Source: Streptomyces sp. NRRL WC-3742 (lineage in GTDB: Bacteria; Actinomycetota; Actinomycetes; Streptomycetales; Streptomycetaceae). From it: 64,000 bases of DNA. Each line of letters starts with the position of its first letter. Within the stretch, counting starts at the first letter, position 1. The position numbers and the translations under genes were made by a program. Location of the stretch: NCBI RefSeq assembly GCF_000720635.1, contig NZ_JOCF01000061.1, forward strand, positions 44,031-108,030. Reading direction: 5' to 3'. Positions 40,265 through 48,611 of the stretch are shown piece after piece. Under the pieces are notes generated by a model, which was given only the letters and a program-made list of their open reading frames with translations, was not told the origin of the DNA and made no database searches.

Positions 40265-40831
40265 TTGTCCCCTCGCGGAGTGCCCGTGCCCAACGTCAAG
40301 GAGCGGCTCTTCGAAGCCGCCGAACGCGTCCTGGAACGCGAGGGCCCGGCCGGCCTGACCAACCGCGCCGTCACCGAGGAGGCCGGCTGCGCCAAGGGCC
40401 TGCTCTACAGCCACTTCACCGACCTCGACGACTTCGTCGCCCAACTCGTCCTGACCCGCTTCCACCGCGTCGCCGAGGAACTCGCCCCCCTCCCCGCCCG
40501 GGCCGGTACCGGCGAGGTCGCCGCCAACCTCACCCGGGCCGCCCAGACCCTCCTCGGCACCAACGGCCCCGCCCTCACCGTCGCCGCCCTCTCCCGCCCC
40601 GCCGTCGCCACCCGCATCAGGGCCCACTGGTCCGACGACAACCCCGCCGAAGGCCTCATCGCCGACTACCTCGCCGCCGAACAGCGCCTCGGCCGCCTCC
40701 CCGCCACCACCGACTGCCCCGTGCTCGCCCTCGCCGTCGTCGCCACCACCCACCACCTCCTCATGACCGCCACCACCCCCACCGCCACCCAGCACGCCCT
40801 CCTCGCCCGCCTCGTCGCCGCCCTCCTGTGA
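40265..40831 (+). CDS. TetR-family regulator
   Basis: 188 residues from TTG 40265, preceded by AAGGGAG. An in-frame GTG at 40280 is also possible. The N-terminal helix-turn-helix is clear: RLFEAAERVLEREGPAGLTNRAV, split by a turn, then AGCAKGLLYSHFTDLDDFV. The C-terminal ligand-binding half is Ala/Leu-rich with a TTHHLLM segment. It probably represses the divergent methyltransferase and itself through the two operators at 40194-40237. The ligand is unknown. It is convergent with the LLM oxidoreductase gene, with a hairpin between them. Confidence 0.9.
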   Translation: MSPRGVPVPNVKERLFEAAERVLEREGPAGLTNRAVTEEAGCAKGLLYSHFTDLDDFVAQLVLTRFHRVAEELAPLPARAGTGEVAANLTRAAQTLLGTNGPALTVAALSRPAVATRIRAHWSDDNPAEGLIADYLAAEQRLGRLPATTDCPVLALAVVATTHHLLMTATTPTATQHALLARLVAALL

Positions 40832-40843
40832 CCGGACACGCCA

Positions 40844-40874
40844 CCGGCCCGCCGACAGGCAGTCGGCGGGCCGG
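40844..40874. terminator. Bidirectional terminator hairpin
   Basis: CCGGCCCGCCGAC (40844-40856) and GTCGGCGGGCCGG (40862-40874) make a perfect 13-bp stem with a 5-base loop, between convergent stop codons. Confidence 0.8.
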
Positions 40875-40889
40875 AAACGGTGCGGCGGA

Positions 40890-41777
40890 TCAGCCCAGCT
40901 GGGCGAGGCCCTCCGTGGCGATGCGCTCGAAGACGGCCGCATCGTTGGCGAAGATGGAGTCCGGGACGGGCCAGTGGATCACCAGCTCGGTGATGCCCAG
41001 CTCCTTGTACGTCCCGGCCCAGTCCACGAAGGCGTCCAGCGACCCCAGCGGCTTCTCCGCCGTCGAGCCCTGCAGCAACACCTTCTCCAGCTCACGGACG
41101 TCCCGGCCCGCCTTCTCACAGGCCGCGGCCAGCTTCCCGATCTGCTGCGCGATCACCGCGGGCGCCTGCTCCACCGGCACGTCCGCCGGGCCCTTCGGGT
41201 CGCCGTACGTCACCCACCCCTGCCCGTACTCGGCCGCCAGCCGCAGCCCGCGCGGCCCGGTCGCGGCCACGTAGAACGGCAGCCGCGGCGTCTGCACACA
41301 GCCCGGGATGTTCCGCGCCTCCACCGCCGAGTAGTACACCCCCTCCCGCGTCGTGGAGTCGCTCCTCAGCAACTCGTCCAGCAACGGCAGGAACTCCCCG
41401 AACCGGTCCGCCCGCTCCTTCGGCGACCACGACTCCTGCCCCATCGCCGTGGCGTCGAACCCCGTCCCCCCGGCCCCGACCCCCAGCGTCACCCGCCCGT
41501 CGGACACGTCGTCCAGCGTGATCAGCTCCTTCGCCAAGGTCACCGGATGCCGGAAGTTCGGCGAGGTCACCAACGTCCCCAGCCTGATCCGCTCGGTGGC
41601 GCAGGCCGCCGCCGTCAACGTCGGCACCGACCCGAACCAGGGCTCCTCGCGGAAGGACCGCCAGCTCAGGTGGTCATACGTGTACGCCGCATGGAACCCC
41701 AGCTCCTCGGCCCGCCGCCAGACCTTCTGCCCCTCGCTCCACCGGTGGATGGGGAGGATCACCGTACTCAGTCGCAT
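40890..41777 (-). CDS. LLM class F420-dependent oxidoreductase
   Basis: 295 residues from ATG 41777. A longer upstream reading is antisense shadow. Luciferase-like monooxygenase fold: GFHAAYTYDHLSW, then TERIRLGTLVTSPNFRHP, then the GVGAGGTGFDA segment, all typical of the F420-binding LLM group. These enzymes transfer hydride or oxidise small organic molecules with F420 or FMN. It starts 10 bases after the stop of the LysR/hydrolase fusion gene, so the two are almost certainly one operon. Together with the secreted propeller protein and aldo-keto reductase nearby, it suggests a small-molecule turnover locus. The substrate is unknown. Confidence 0.87.
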   Translation of the reverse strand: MRLSTVILPIHRWSEGQKVWRRAEELGFHAAYTYDHLSWRSFREEPWFGSVPTLTAAACATERIRLGTLVTSPNFRHPVTLAKELITLDDVSDGRVTLGVGAGGTGFDATAMGQESWSPKERADRFGEFLPLLDELLRSDSTTREGVYYSAVEARNIPGCVQTPRLPFYVAATGPRGLRLAAEYGQGWVTYGDPKGPADVPVEQAPAVIAQQIGKLAAACEKAGRDVRELEKVLLQGSTAEKPLGSLDAFVDWAGTYKELGITELVIHWPVPDSIFANDAAVFERIATEGLAQLG

Positions 41778-41787
41778 ACCGCCGACC

Positions 41788-43119
41788 CTAGCCGGACGCA
41801 CCGGTGGTGTGTCCGGGGCGTGCGTCTCCGGCGGGCGGCGCGTCGGTCCCGTTCCAGCTGCCGGGAGTGGTTCCGGCCGCTGCCGGGGTGGAGAGCCCGT
41901 GGGCTGCCTTCCGGACGAAGCGGCCCGCGTGACGGAGGGCGTCGGCGGCTTCGGGCAGGAAGGACCAGAAGAGGTGGAAGTTGTGGGTGGCCACCGGATA
42001 GAGCTCCAGACGGACGTCGACGCCGCTTTCGCGCGCACGGTCCACCAGTTGGCGCGCGTCCGCGAGAAGGGCATCACCGGTACCCGCTTGGACGAGCATC
42101 GGCGGCAGGCCGCCCAGGTCGGCCGTCAACGGGCGGACGAGGGGATCGTCCGTCGAGTGACCGGCAAGATAGTCGGTGATGAATCGTCGGCGCAGCGCCT
42201 CGGCCGTCATGGCCGCGGGTCGGGGTTCGTGCGGTTCGTGCGGTTCGTCGTCCAGGGATCGGCAGGCGAGGTCGACCCCCGGGCAGAGCAGCACCACCCG
42301 GCCGGGCATGGGCAACTGGCGGTGTTTGAGGGTGAGTAGGGCGGACAGCGTCAGGTGCGCGCCCGCGGAGTCCCCGGCAACGGTGATCTCCCCCGGAGCG
42401 GTCCCGTTGTCCACGAGCCAGAGATAGGCGGACAGGGCGTCCTCGACCGCTGCCGGATACGGATGCTCCGGCGCCAGTCGGTAGTCCGGCAGCAGGACGC
42501 CGGCCCGGCACTCGGTGGCGAGGGCACCGACCAACGGCCGGTAGCCGAAGGCGGATCCGCTGATGTACGCGCCACCGTGCAGGAACAGGACCGTGGCGCT
42601 CGCCTCGTTCGGCGGCGTGAGCAGGAGGGACGGGACGCCGTCGGCGTTGACGGGCCGCACGGTCACCTCGGGCGGCGGCGCGAACTGTGCGTGCAGCGCC
42701 TCGTACGCGGTTCGCAGCGCCAGGAGCTCCCGGTCCGTCGCGTCACCGACCGGCTCCCAGTACCGGGCCATGCGGGCGGCGAGTTCACCGCCGAGCGACC
42801 TCGTCGCCGAGACCGCCTCGTCGACCTCGTCGATGATCCGGCGAGCGCGGTCGAGCAGCACGGCTCCGGCCGGAGTGAGCTCCACCTGATGGGTGGAGCG
42901 GCGCAGCAGGTCGCAGCCGACGAGCCGTTCGAGTGAGCGGATCTGCCGGCTCAGCGCGGGCTGCGACACGTACAGCCGCGCTGCGGCCCGGCCGAAGTGC
43001 AGTTCGGCGGCGACGGCGACGAACGCTCTCAGATGACGCAGTTCGATCGCGTCGGGTGCCTGGGGGAGCCGCAGCAGCTTCCCCCGCGGTCGGTCCTCGT
43101 CCGCGTCGGCAGTGGTCAT
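41788..43119 (-). CDS. LysR-type HTH fused to alpha/beta-hydrolase (HSL type)
   Basis: 443 residues from ATG 43119. Residues 25-84 are a full LysR-type winged helix-turn-helix: IELRHLRAFVAVAAELHFG, then SQPALSRQIRSLE and LTPAG. The usual LysR effector domain is absent. After a helical linker (about 85-150), residues 150-405 form a hormone-sensitive-lipase-type hydrolase: HGG oxyanion motif (181-183), DYRLAPEHPYPAA, GDSAG with Ser251, Asp349 and His379. The triad is complete, so it may still cut esters or lactones. The domains run in one uninterrupted frame. In-frame ATG 43185 would place the operator inside the gene, so 43119 is preferred despite its weak ribosome site. A direct sensor-regulator role is inference. 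Confidence 0.82.
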   Translation of the reverse strand: MTTADADEDRPRGKLLRLPQAPDAIELRHLRAFVAVAAELHFGRAAARLYVSQPALSRQIRSLERLVGCDLLRRSTHQVELTPAGAVLLDRARRIIDEVDEAVSATRSLGGELAARMARYWEPVGDATDRELLALRTAYEALHAQFAPPPEVTVRPVNADGVPSLLLTPPNEASATVLFLHGGAYISGSAFGYRPLVGALATECRAGVLLPDYRLAPEHPYPAAVEDALSAYLWLVDNGTAPGEITVAGDSAGAHLTLSALLTLKHRQLPMPGRVVLLCPGVDLACRSLDDEPHEPHEPRPAAMTAEALRRRFITDYLAGHSTDDPLVRPLTADLGGLPPMLVQAGTGDALLADARQLVDRARESGVDVRLELYPVATHNFHLFWSFLPEAADALRHAGRFVRKAAHGLSTPAAAGTTPGSWNGTDAPPAGDARPGHTTGASG

Positions 43120-43152
43120 GAGGGTGAGTATCTCGCGGGTGCGCGGCACGTG

Positions 43153-43173
43153 GTGATGCGATCCGTGCATCAC
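43153..43173. promoter_or_regulatory. LysR-type T-N11-A operator
   Basis: GTGATGC and GCATCAC, a perfect 7-bp inverted repeat with a 7-base spacer. It contains the T-N11-A core (T 43157, A 43169) expected of LysR-family sites. It lies between the LysR/hydrolase fusion and the divergent secreted propeller gene. Confidence 0.7.
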
Positions 43174-43326
43174 CGCTTTGCGCATTCGGCCTTTCCCCTG
43201 GCCGGTCCGGGAGTGCGAGCGTAAGCGCACGGCCTCCGCATCGGCCGCTCGGCCACTCGGCCGCACCGCGGCAGCGCACCCCGCCCGGTGGTCGTCCGCA
43301 CCACTCCAACGAACCGAAGGCACACC

Positions 43327-44337
43327 ATGCGAACCCCTCGGACCATGCTCCGCGCCATCGCCCTCGCGACCGTCATCGGCGCAGCTGCCACGGTGGCCGC
43401 ACCCCTCGCCGCGGCGGCACCGAACGACCCGCGCCCCACCGCTGCCCATCGGCCGACGGTGTGGGCCGTCCCGGGAACCAAGGCGGGTCCGGAAGGGATC
43501 GCCCGGGACCCCTACCAGCCGTACTTCTACACCGGGAGCACCGGTGATGGCGCTGTCTACCGGGGCGACCTGCGCACCGGGGCCGTCGAGACGTTCCTGC
43601 CCCCGGGCGTCGACGGGCGTACCACCGCGGTCGGGATGAAGGTCGACGCGCACGGACGTCTGATCATCGCGGGCGGCCTCACCGGGCTGGTCTGGGTGTA
43701 CGACACGCACACCGGCAAGCTGCTGCACACCTTCGACACCGGCCCGACCGAAGGCTTCCTCAACGATCTGACCGTCGCCGACGACGGCGACGTCTACGTC
43801 ACCGACTCGGTGCGGCCGCGCCTGTACCGGATCGCCGCCGACCAACTCGGCAGCCACGCCCCGGCCGTCTCCCGGCTGCCGGTGTTCGAGGAGTTCGCCG
43901 GCACCCCGATCGTCTTCCGCGACGGTTTCAACCTCAACGGCATCGTCGTCACCCCGGACCAGCGGTACGTCATCGTCGCGCACGACAACGACAGCGCCCT
44001 GTACCGCATCGACCGCCGCACCAAGGAGATCCGCAGGATCGACCTCGGTGGCGCGGGCGTCACCGGCGACGGCCTGCTGATCCGCGGGCACACGCTGTAC
44101 GCCCTCAGCAGCGTCGACCACATCGGCGACAACCACAGCATCGTCGACATCGTCCGGCTCGACCCCGGGTACGCCTCCGGCACCCTCGACCGGCGCGCGA
44201 CGAACCCCCTGCTCGACCGGCCCTCCACCGGTGCGTTCGACGGCGACGCGATCCTCGCCGTCAACTTCCAGTGGGCCGTCGGCGACCCGCACCTCCCGTA
44301 CTCCGTCGTCCGCGTCCCGCTGCGCGATCTGAAGTGA
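43327..44337 (+). CDS. Secreted SMP-30/strictosidine-synthase-like beta-propeller protein
   Basis: 336 residues from ATG 43327, with GAAGG upstream. An N-terminal signal peptide of about 31 residues ends near AAAAPND. The rest shows the repeated blade pattern of a six-bladed propeller: GPEGIARDP, GRLIIAGG, FLNDLTVADDGDVYVTDS, LNGIVVTPDQRYVIVA and GDGLLIRGHTLYAL. This group includes lactonases and calcium-dependent hydrolases (SGL family), but the exact reaction cannot be read from sequence. It is divergent from the LysR/hydrolase fusion, which probably controls it through the site at 43153. The aldo-keto reductase gene follows. Confidence 0.8.
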   Translation: MRTPRTMLRAIALATVIGAAATVAAPLAAAAPNDPRPTAAHRPTVWAVPGTKAGPEGIARDPYQPYFYTGSTGDGAVYRGDLRTGAVETFLPPGVDGRTTAVGMKVDAHGRLIIAGGLTGLVWVYDTHTGKLLHTFDTGPTEGFLNDLTVADDGDVYVTDSVRPRLYRIAADQLGSHAPAVSRLPVFEEFAGTPIVFRDGFNLNGIVVTPDQRYVIVAHDNDSALYRIDRRTKEIRRIDLGGAGVTGDGLLIRGHTLYALSSVDHIGDNHSIVDIVRLDPGYASGTLDRRATNPLLDRPSTGAFDGDAILAVNFQWAVGDPHLPYSVVRVPLRDLK

Positions 44338-44359
44338 CATCCGGCCAGGCCCCCTCCCG

Positions 44360-44405
44360 GTCAGCGTCAGCGGCGCTGCCCGTCAGCGTCAGCGTCAGCG
44401 GCGCC
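44360..44405 (+). repeat. GTCAGC hexamer repeat
   Basis: Non-coding GTCAGC units (two, then three copies), each run ending GGCGC, lie between the propeller gene and the aldo-keto reductase gene. Probably slippage-generated. No function is evident. Confidence 0.6.
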
Positions 44406-44451
44406 GGCCGCGAGCAGAACACCGACTTCAACGACCGAGGAGCACACCGAC

Positions 44452-45507
44452 ATGACGCATGACAGCCTGCCCACCCGCCGCCTGGGCAGCACGGACATGG
44501 ACATCACCCGGCTCGGCTTCGGGTCGTGGGCGGTGTCCGGCTCCGGCTGGGCATTCGGCTGGGGCGCGAGCGACGACACCGAGTCCGTCGCCGCGATCCG
44601 CCACGCCCTGAGCCGGGGAGTCAACTGGATCGACACCGCCGCGGTCTACGGCCTCGGGCACTCCGAGGAACTCGTCGGCAAGGCCATCGCAGATCTCCCC
44701 GAGGCCGACCGGCCCTTCGTGTTCACCAAGGCCGGCCTGGTCTGGGACCCGGCTGATCCCCACGCGTCCCCGCGCCGGATCATGAAGCCCGCCGGTGTTC
44801 GCCGCGAGGTCGAGGACTCCCTGCGACGCCTGGGCGTCGAGCGCATCGACCTGTACCAGGTGCACTACCCCGACACCGGCGAGTCCCTCGAATACACCGG
44901 CAACGGCACGGGGGCAGTGTCCCCGAACGCGACGCCGCTGGCCGAGTACTGGCAAACCATGGCCGACCTGAAAGCCGAGGGCAAGGTCCGCGCCATCGGC
45001 CTGTCCAACCATGCCGTCGCGGAACTGGACGCCGCCGAGAGCATCGCGCACGTGGATGCCATCCAGCCACCGTTCTCCGCGATCAACCGCACCGCCGCCC
45101 CCGACATCGCCTGGGCCGAAGCCCACGGCACCGGCGTCATCGCGTACTCCCCGCTCCAATCCGGGCTCCTGACCGGGGCGTTCACCGCCGAGCGCGCCGC
45201 GAACCTGCCCGCCGACGACTGGCGCTCCGCGCACGCGGACTTCACCACCGGACTGACCGCGAACCTCCGGCTCGCCGACGCCCTGCGCCCGATCGCCGAG
45301 CGCCACGACGCCACCGTCGCCGAGACCGCCGTTGCCTGGGTACTGGCCTGGCCCGGCATCACCGGCGCCATCGTCGGCGCCCGCACCCCCGCCCAGGTCA
45401 ACGGCTGGACCGGGGCAGCCGATGTGCACCTCACCCCGGCCGACCTCGACGAGATCGCCGCAGCCATCACGACCACCGGAGCAGGAGCAGGCCCCTCCCG
45501 AGCCTGA
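44452..45507 (+). CDS. Aldo/keto reductase
   Basis: 351 residues from ATG 44452. A TIM-barrel NADPH-dependent carbonyl reductase. The catalytic tetrad is visible: Asp61 and Tyr66 in DTAAVYG, Lys93 in FTKAGL and His138 in YQVHYPD. The cofactor end shows GAIVGARTPAQV near residue 305. It resembles the group of general-stress or sugar-like aldo-keto reductases with the GxSNH segment (GLSNHAVAEL). It follows the secreted propeller gene by 114 bases and could share its promoter. The substrate is unknown. The 230 bases after it hold nothing I can recognise. Confidence 0.92.
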   Translation: MTHDSLPTRRLGSTDMDITRLGFGSWAVSGSGWAFGWGASDDTESVAAIRHALSRGVNWIDTAAVYGLGHSEELVGKAIADLPEADRPFVFTKAGLVWDPADPHASPRRIMKPAGVRREVEDSLRRLGVERIDLYQVHYPDTGESLEYTGNGTGAVSPNATPLAEYWQTMADLKAEGKVRAIGLSNHAVAELDAAESIAHVDAIQPPFSAINRTAAPDIAWAEAHGTGVIAYSPLQSGLLTGAFTAERAANLPADDWRSAHADFTTGLTANLRLADALRPIAERHDATVAETAVAWVLAWPGITGAIVGARTPAQVNGWTGAADVHLTPADLDEIAAAITTTGAGAGPSRA

Positions 45508-45737
45508 CCGGTCCACGAGCGTTCCCACTCCCCCGAGCCCGGCAGCCGTCCGCACCAGCTCGTCCCGGCGGGACGGCCGCCGGCTCGCCCGGACCGGCCG
45601 CGCTCCTGGCGGCCCGGGGAGAACTCCGAGGTCGCGCCCCCTAGGGGAGATCCGCCCGGGAGTCATACCGCAGCAGCAGGAGCCCTCGTCATTCCAGCTC
45701 ATGCCCGCTGCCGGGCGGGCCCGTTACGTTGTGAGGC

Positions 45738-46736
45738 GTGTCCACAGCTGTCATCAAGACGGACGGCCTCACCAAGAGGTTCCCCCGTGTCACGGCTCTC
45801 GACCAGCTCACCGTCGAGGTGCAGCCGGGGGTGGTCGGGCTGGTCGGGTCCAATGGCGCGGGCAAGTCCACACTCATCAAGATCCTGCTCGGGCTGGCCC
45901 CGGCGACGTCGGGCCGGGGTGAGGTCCTCGGCCTGGACATCGCCACGCGCGGCTCCGACATCCGTGAGCTCGTCGGCTACATGCCCGAGCACGACTGCCT
46001 TCCGCCGGACGTCTCCGCGACCGAGTTCGTGGTGCACATGGCCCGGATGGCGGGCCTGCCCGCCACCGCCGCCCGCGAGCGCACCGCCGACACCCTGCGC
46101 CACGTCGGCCTGTACGAGGAGCGGTACCGTCCGATGGGCGGCTACTCGACGGGCATGAAGCAGCGCGTCAAGCTCGCCCAGGCCCTGGTGCACGACCCGA
46201 AGCTGGTGCTGCTGGACGAGCCGACCAACGGCCTCGACCCGGCCGGCCGCGACGAGATGCTCGGCCTGATCCGGCGCGTGCACAGCGACTTCGGCATCTC
46301 GGTGCTGGTCACCACCCACCTCCTCGGCGAGCTGGAGCGCACCTGCGACCACCTGGTCGTCATCGACGGCGGCAAGCTGCTGCGCTCCTCCTCCACCGCC
46401 TCCTTCACGGAGGCGACGGCCGTCCTCGCGGTCGAGGTGACCGACCACCCGCGGGACCAGGCGCTGGAGCCGGGCCCCGCCGTCCGCGAACGCCTCGCCG
46501 CCGAGGGGCTGTCCGTCCAGTCGGAGGGCTCGCACCTGCTGCTGGTCAGGCTCGCCGGCGAGGACACCTACGACACCATCCGCGACACCGTCGCCGAACT
46601 CGGCCTCGGCCTGGTCCGGTTGGAGCAGCGCCGCCACCGCGTCGCCGAACTCTTCACCGACGCGGGCGACACCGACGCGGGCGACACCGCCGCGCAGAAC
46701 CCCAGGGGAGGTACGGACGATGTCGCTGCCTCCTGA
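45738..46736 (+). CDS. ABC transporter ATP-binding protein, pair 1
   Basis: 332 residues from GTG 45738. Walker A GSNGAGKST (37-45), signature YSTGMKQRV, Walker B VLLDEPTNGLDP and the switch His in TTHLLGE. It is the ATPase of a two-gene ABC exporter of the ABC-2 (DrrA/NatA-like) type. The C-terminal 110 residues are a regulatory extension. The stop lies inside the next gene, which starts at 46720, so the two are translationally coupled. Conserved next to serS/pheA in Streptomyces as I recall. The substrate is not known. Confidence 0.92.
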   Translation: MSTAVIKTDGLTKRFPRVTALDQLTVEVQPGVVGLVGSNGAGKSTLIKILLGLAPATSGRGEVLGLDIATRGSDIRELVGYMPEHDCLPPDVSATEFVVHMARMAGLPATAARERTADTLRHVGLYEERYRPMGGYSTGMKQRVKLAQALVHDPKLVLLDEPTNGLDPAGRDEMLGLIRRVHSDFGISVLVTTHLLGELERTCDHLVVIDGGKLLRSSSTASFTEATAVLAVEVTDHPRDQALEPGPAVRERLAAEGLSVQSEGSHLLLVRLAGEDTYDTIRDTVAELGLGLVRLEQRRHRVAELFTDAGDTDAGDTAAQNPRGGTDDVAAS

Positions 46737-47616
46737 CACCAGGACCGCCGACACCGGCGTCATCCACGACATCGGCTACCGCGGCTACAACGGCCCCCGC
46801 CTCGGCCGCGCCTACGCGACCCGCTCGCTCTTCACCCAGAGCCTGCGCGCCGCGTACGGCCTCGGCCGCTCCGGCAAGTCCAAGGTGCTGCCGATGCTGG
46901 TGCTCGGCGCGGTGACGGTGCCCGCCGCGATCGCCGTGGCGATCGCCGTCGCGGCGAAGCAGGAAGTCCTGCCCCTCGAGTACGCGAGCTACCTGTCCGC
47001 CGTCGGCATCCTCCTCTGGATCTTCCTCGCCGCCCAGGCGCCCGTCCTGCTCTCCCGGGACCTTCGCTACAACACCGTCCCGCTGTACTTCTCCCGCCCG
47101 ATCACCCGCACCGACTACGTCCGCGCCAAGTTCGCGGCCATGTTCTGCGCCCAGTTCCTGCTGATGCTGGCCCCGTTGGTGGTGCTGTACGCGGGGGCGC
47201 TGCTCGGCGGGATGGACTTCGGCGACAACACCGAGCACTTCCTGTACGGGCTGTTCGCGGCCCTGCTCCACTCCCTGGTGCCGACCTCGATCGCCCTGGT
47301 GATCGCGGCGAGCACCCCGCGCCGGGGCTTCGGGGTGGCCGCCATCATGGGCTACCTGGCGGTCAGCGCGACGCTCTCGGCGGTCACGATCGGCATGACC
47401 CGGGGGACGGACACCGCGGACGCCGCGCAGTGGACGGCCCTGGTCTCGCCGGACACCCTGGTGGAGAGCCTGGTCAACGAACTGTTCGACCTCGGCAGCG
47501 GGCTGGACCGCCGGCACGCGCCGGGCGGGTTCGGCGTGATGGTGTTCGCGCTCGTCGCCGTGGCGATGGTGGCCGGCTCCTACCGGCTGCTGCTGCGCCG
47601 CTACAAGACCATCTGA
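46720..47616 (+). CDS. ABC transporter permease, pair 1
   Basis: 298 residues from ATG 46720, overlapping the ATPase by 17 bases, with a GGGGAGG site inside it. After a soluble N-terminus of about 55 residues with HDIGYRGYNGPRLGRAYA, there are about six membrane segments. The NTVPLYFSRPITRTDYVRAK loop is typical of ABC-2 permeases. It works with the preceding ATPase, and a second pair follows within 10 bases. The four genes probably form one complex or two related ones. Confidence 0.87.
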   Translation: MSLPPDTRTADTGVIHDIGYRGYNGPRLGRAYATRSLFTQSLRAAYGLGRSGKSKVLPMLVLGAVTVPAAIAVAIAVAAKQEVLPLEYASYLSAVGILLWIFLAAQAPVLLSRDLRYNTVPLYFSRPITRTDYVRAKFAAMFCAQFLLMLAPLVVLYAGALLGGMDFGDNTEHFLYGLFAALLHSLVPTSIALVIAASTPRRGFGVAAIMGYLAVSATLSAVTIGMTRGTDTADAAQWTALVSPDTLVESLVNELFDLGSGLDRRHAPGGFGVMVFALVAVAMVAGSYRLLLRRYKTI

Positions 47617-47625
47617 GAGGGCGGC

Positions 47626-48543
47626 ATGGCCACCATCACCATCGACAAGGTCTCCCGCTGGTTCGGGAACGTGGTCGCGGTCAACGACGTCTCCATGACG
47701 ATCGGCCCGGGCATCACGGGCCTGCTCGGCCCGAACGGCGCCGGGAAGTCGACCCTCATCCACATGATGAGCGGCTTCCTGGCCCCCTCCAGCGGCTCGG
47801 TCACCCTGGACGGCGCCCCGATCTGGCGCAACCAGGAGGTGTACCGGCAGGTCGGCCTCGTCCCGGAGCGGGAGTCGATGTACGACTACCTGACGGGCTG
47901 GGAGTTCGTCCTCGCCAACGCCGAGCTGCACGGCCTCACCCACCCGGGCGCCGCCGCCCGCAAGGCCCTCGACCTGGTCGAGATGGCCTACGCCAAGGAC
48001 CGCCGCACCGGCACCTACTCCAAGGGCATGAAGCAGCGCGTCAAGATGGCCTCCGCGCTGGTCCACGAGCCGTCCGTCCTGCTGCTCGACGAGCCCTTCA
48101 ACGGCATGGACCCGCGCCAGCGCCTCCAGCTGATGGAGCTGCTGCGCCGCTTCGGCGCGGACGGGCGGACGGTGCTGTTTTCCTCGCACATCCTGGAGGA
48201 GGTCGAGCAGCTCGCCCGGCACATCGAGGTGATCGTCGCCGGCCGTCACGCCGCCTCCGGCGACTTCCGCAAGATCCGCCGGCTGATGACCGACCGCCCG
48301 CACCGCTACCTCGTCCGCTCCAGCGACGACCGCCGCCTCGCCGCCGCCCTGATCGCGGACGGCTCCACCAGCGGCATCGAGGTCGACGAACGGGAACGGG
48401 CGCTGCGCATCGAGGCGGTGAACTTCCAGGGCTTCACCACCCTGCTGCCCGCCGTCGCCCGCGAGGCAGGCATCCGGCTGTACACCGTCTCCCCGGCGGA
48501 CGAGTCGCTGGAGAGCGTCTTCTCCTACCTGGTCTCCGCATGA
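47626..48543 (+). CDS. ABC transporter ATP-binding protein, pair 2
   Basis: 305 residues from ATG 47626. Walker A GPNGAGKST (35-43), signature YSKGMKQRV, Walker B LLLDEPFNGMDP and SSHILEEVE. It is the same ABC-2 subtype as pair 1. The C-terminal region (after about 215) is a domain common in NatA/CcmA-like ATPases. It starts 10 bases after the permease of pair 1. Its TGA overlaps an ATG that opens a 23-codon micro-ORF leading to the next permease. Confidence 0.92.
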   Translation: MATITIDKVSRWFGNVVAVNDVSMTIGPGITGLLGPNGAGKSTLIHMMSGFLAPSSGSVTLDGAPIWRNQEVYRQVGLVPERESMYDYLTGWEFVLANAELHGLTHPGAAARKALDLVEMAYAKDRRTGTYSKGMKQRVKMASALVHEPSVLLLDEPFNGMDPRQRLQLMELLRRFGADGRTVLFSSHILEEVEQLARHIEVIVAGRHAASGDFRKIRRLMTDRPHRYLVRSSDDRRLAAALIADGSTSGIEVDERERALRIEAVNFQGFTTLLPAVAREAGIRLYTVSPADESLESVFSYLVSA

Positions 48544-48611
48544 GCCGGGCCGACCGCGACCCCGAAGACCGCGCCGACAACTGGACCCGGGAAGGGGCCG
48601 ACCGATCATGA
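48540..48611 (+). CDS. 23-residue bridging micro-ORF (tentative)
   Basis: An ATG at 48540 overlaps the stop of the ATPase (ATGA). The reading frame runs 23 codons and ends at a TGA that overlaps the ATG of the permease at 48608 (again ATGA). The peptide would be very hydrophilic (MSRADRDPEDRADN at its start). It has no known relatives that I can name. It may serve only to carry ribosomes across the 64-base gap, or it may be chance. Confidence 0.3.
   Translation: MSRADRDPEDRADNWTREGADRS

Noticed and set aside
43120..44340. Upstream extension of the LysR/hydrolase frame to 850 residues
   Set aside because: The extension is antisense to the secreted propeller gene and has no domain. The LysR HTH normally starts near the N-terminus, as it does from 43119.
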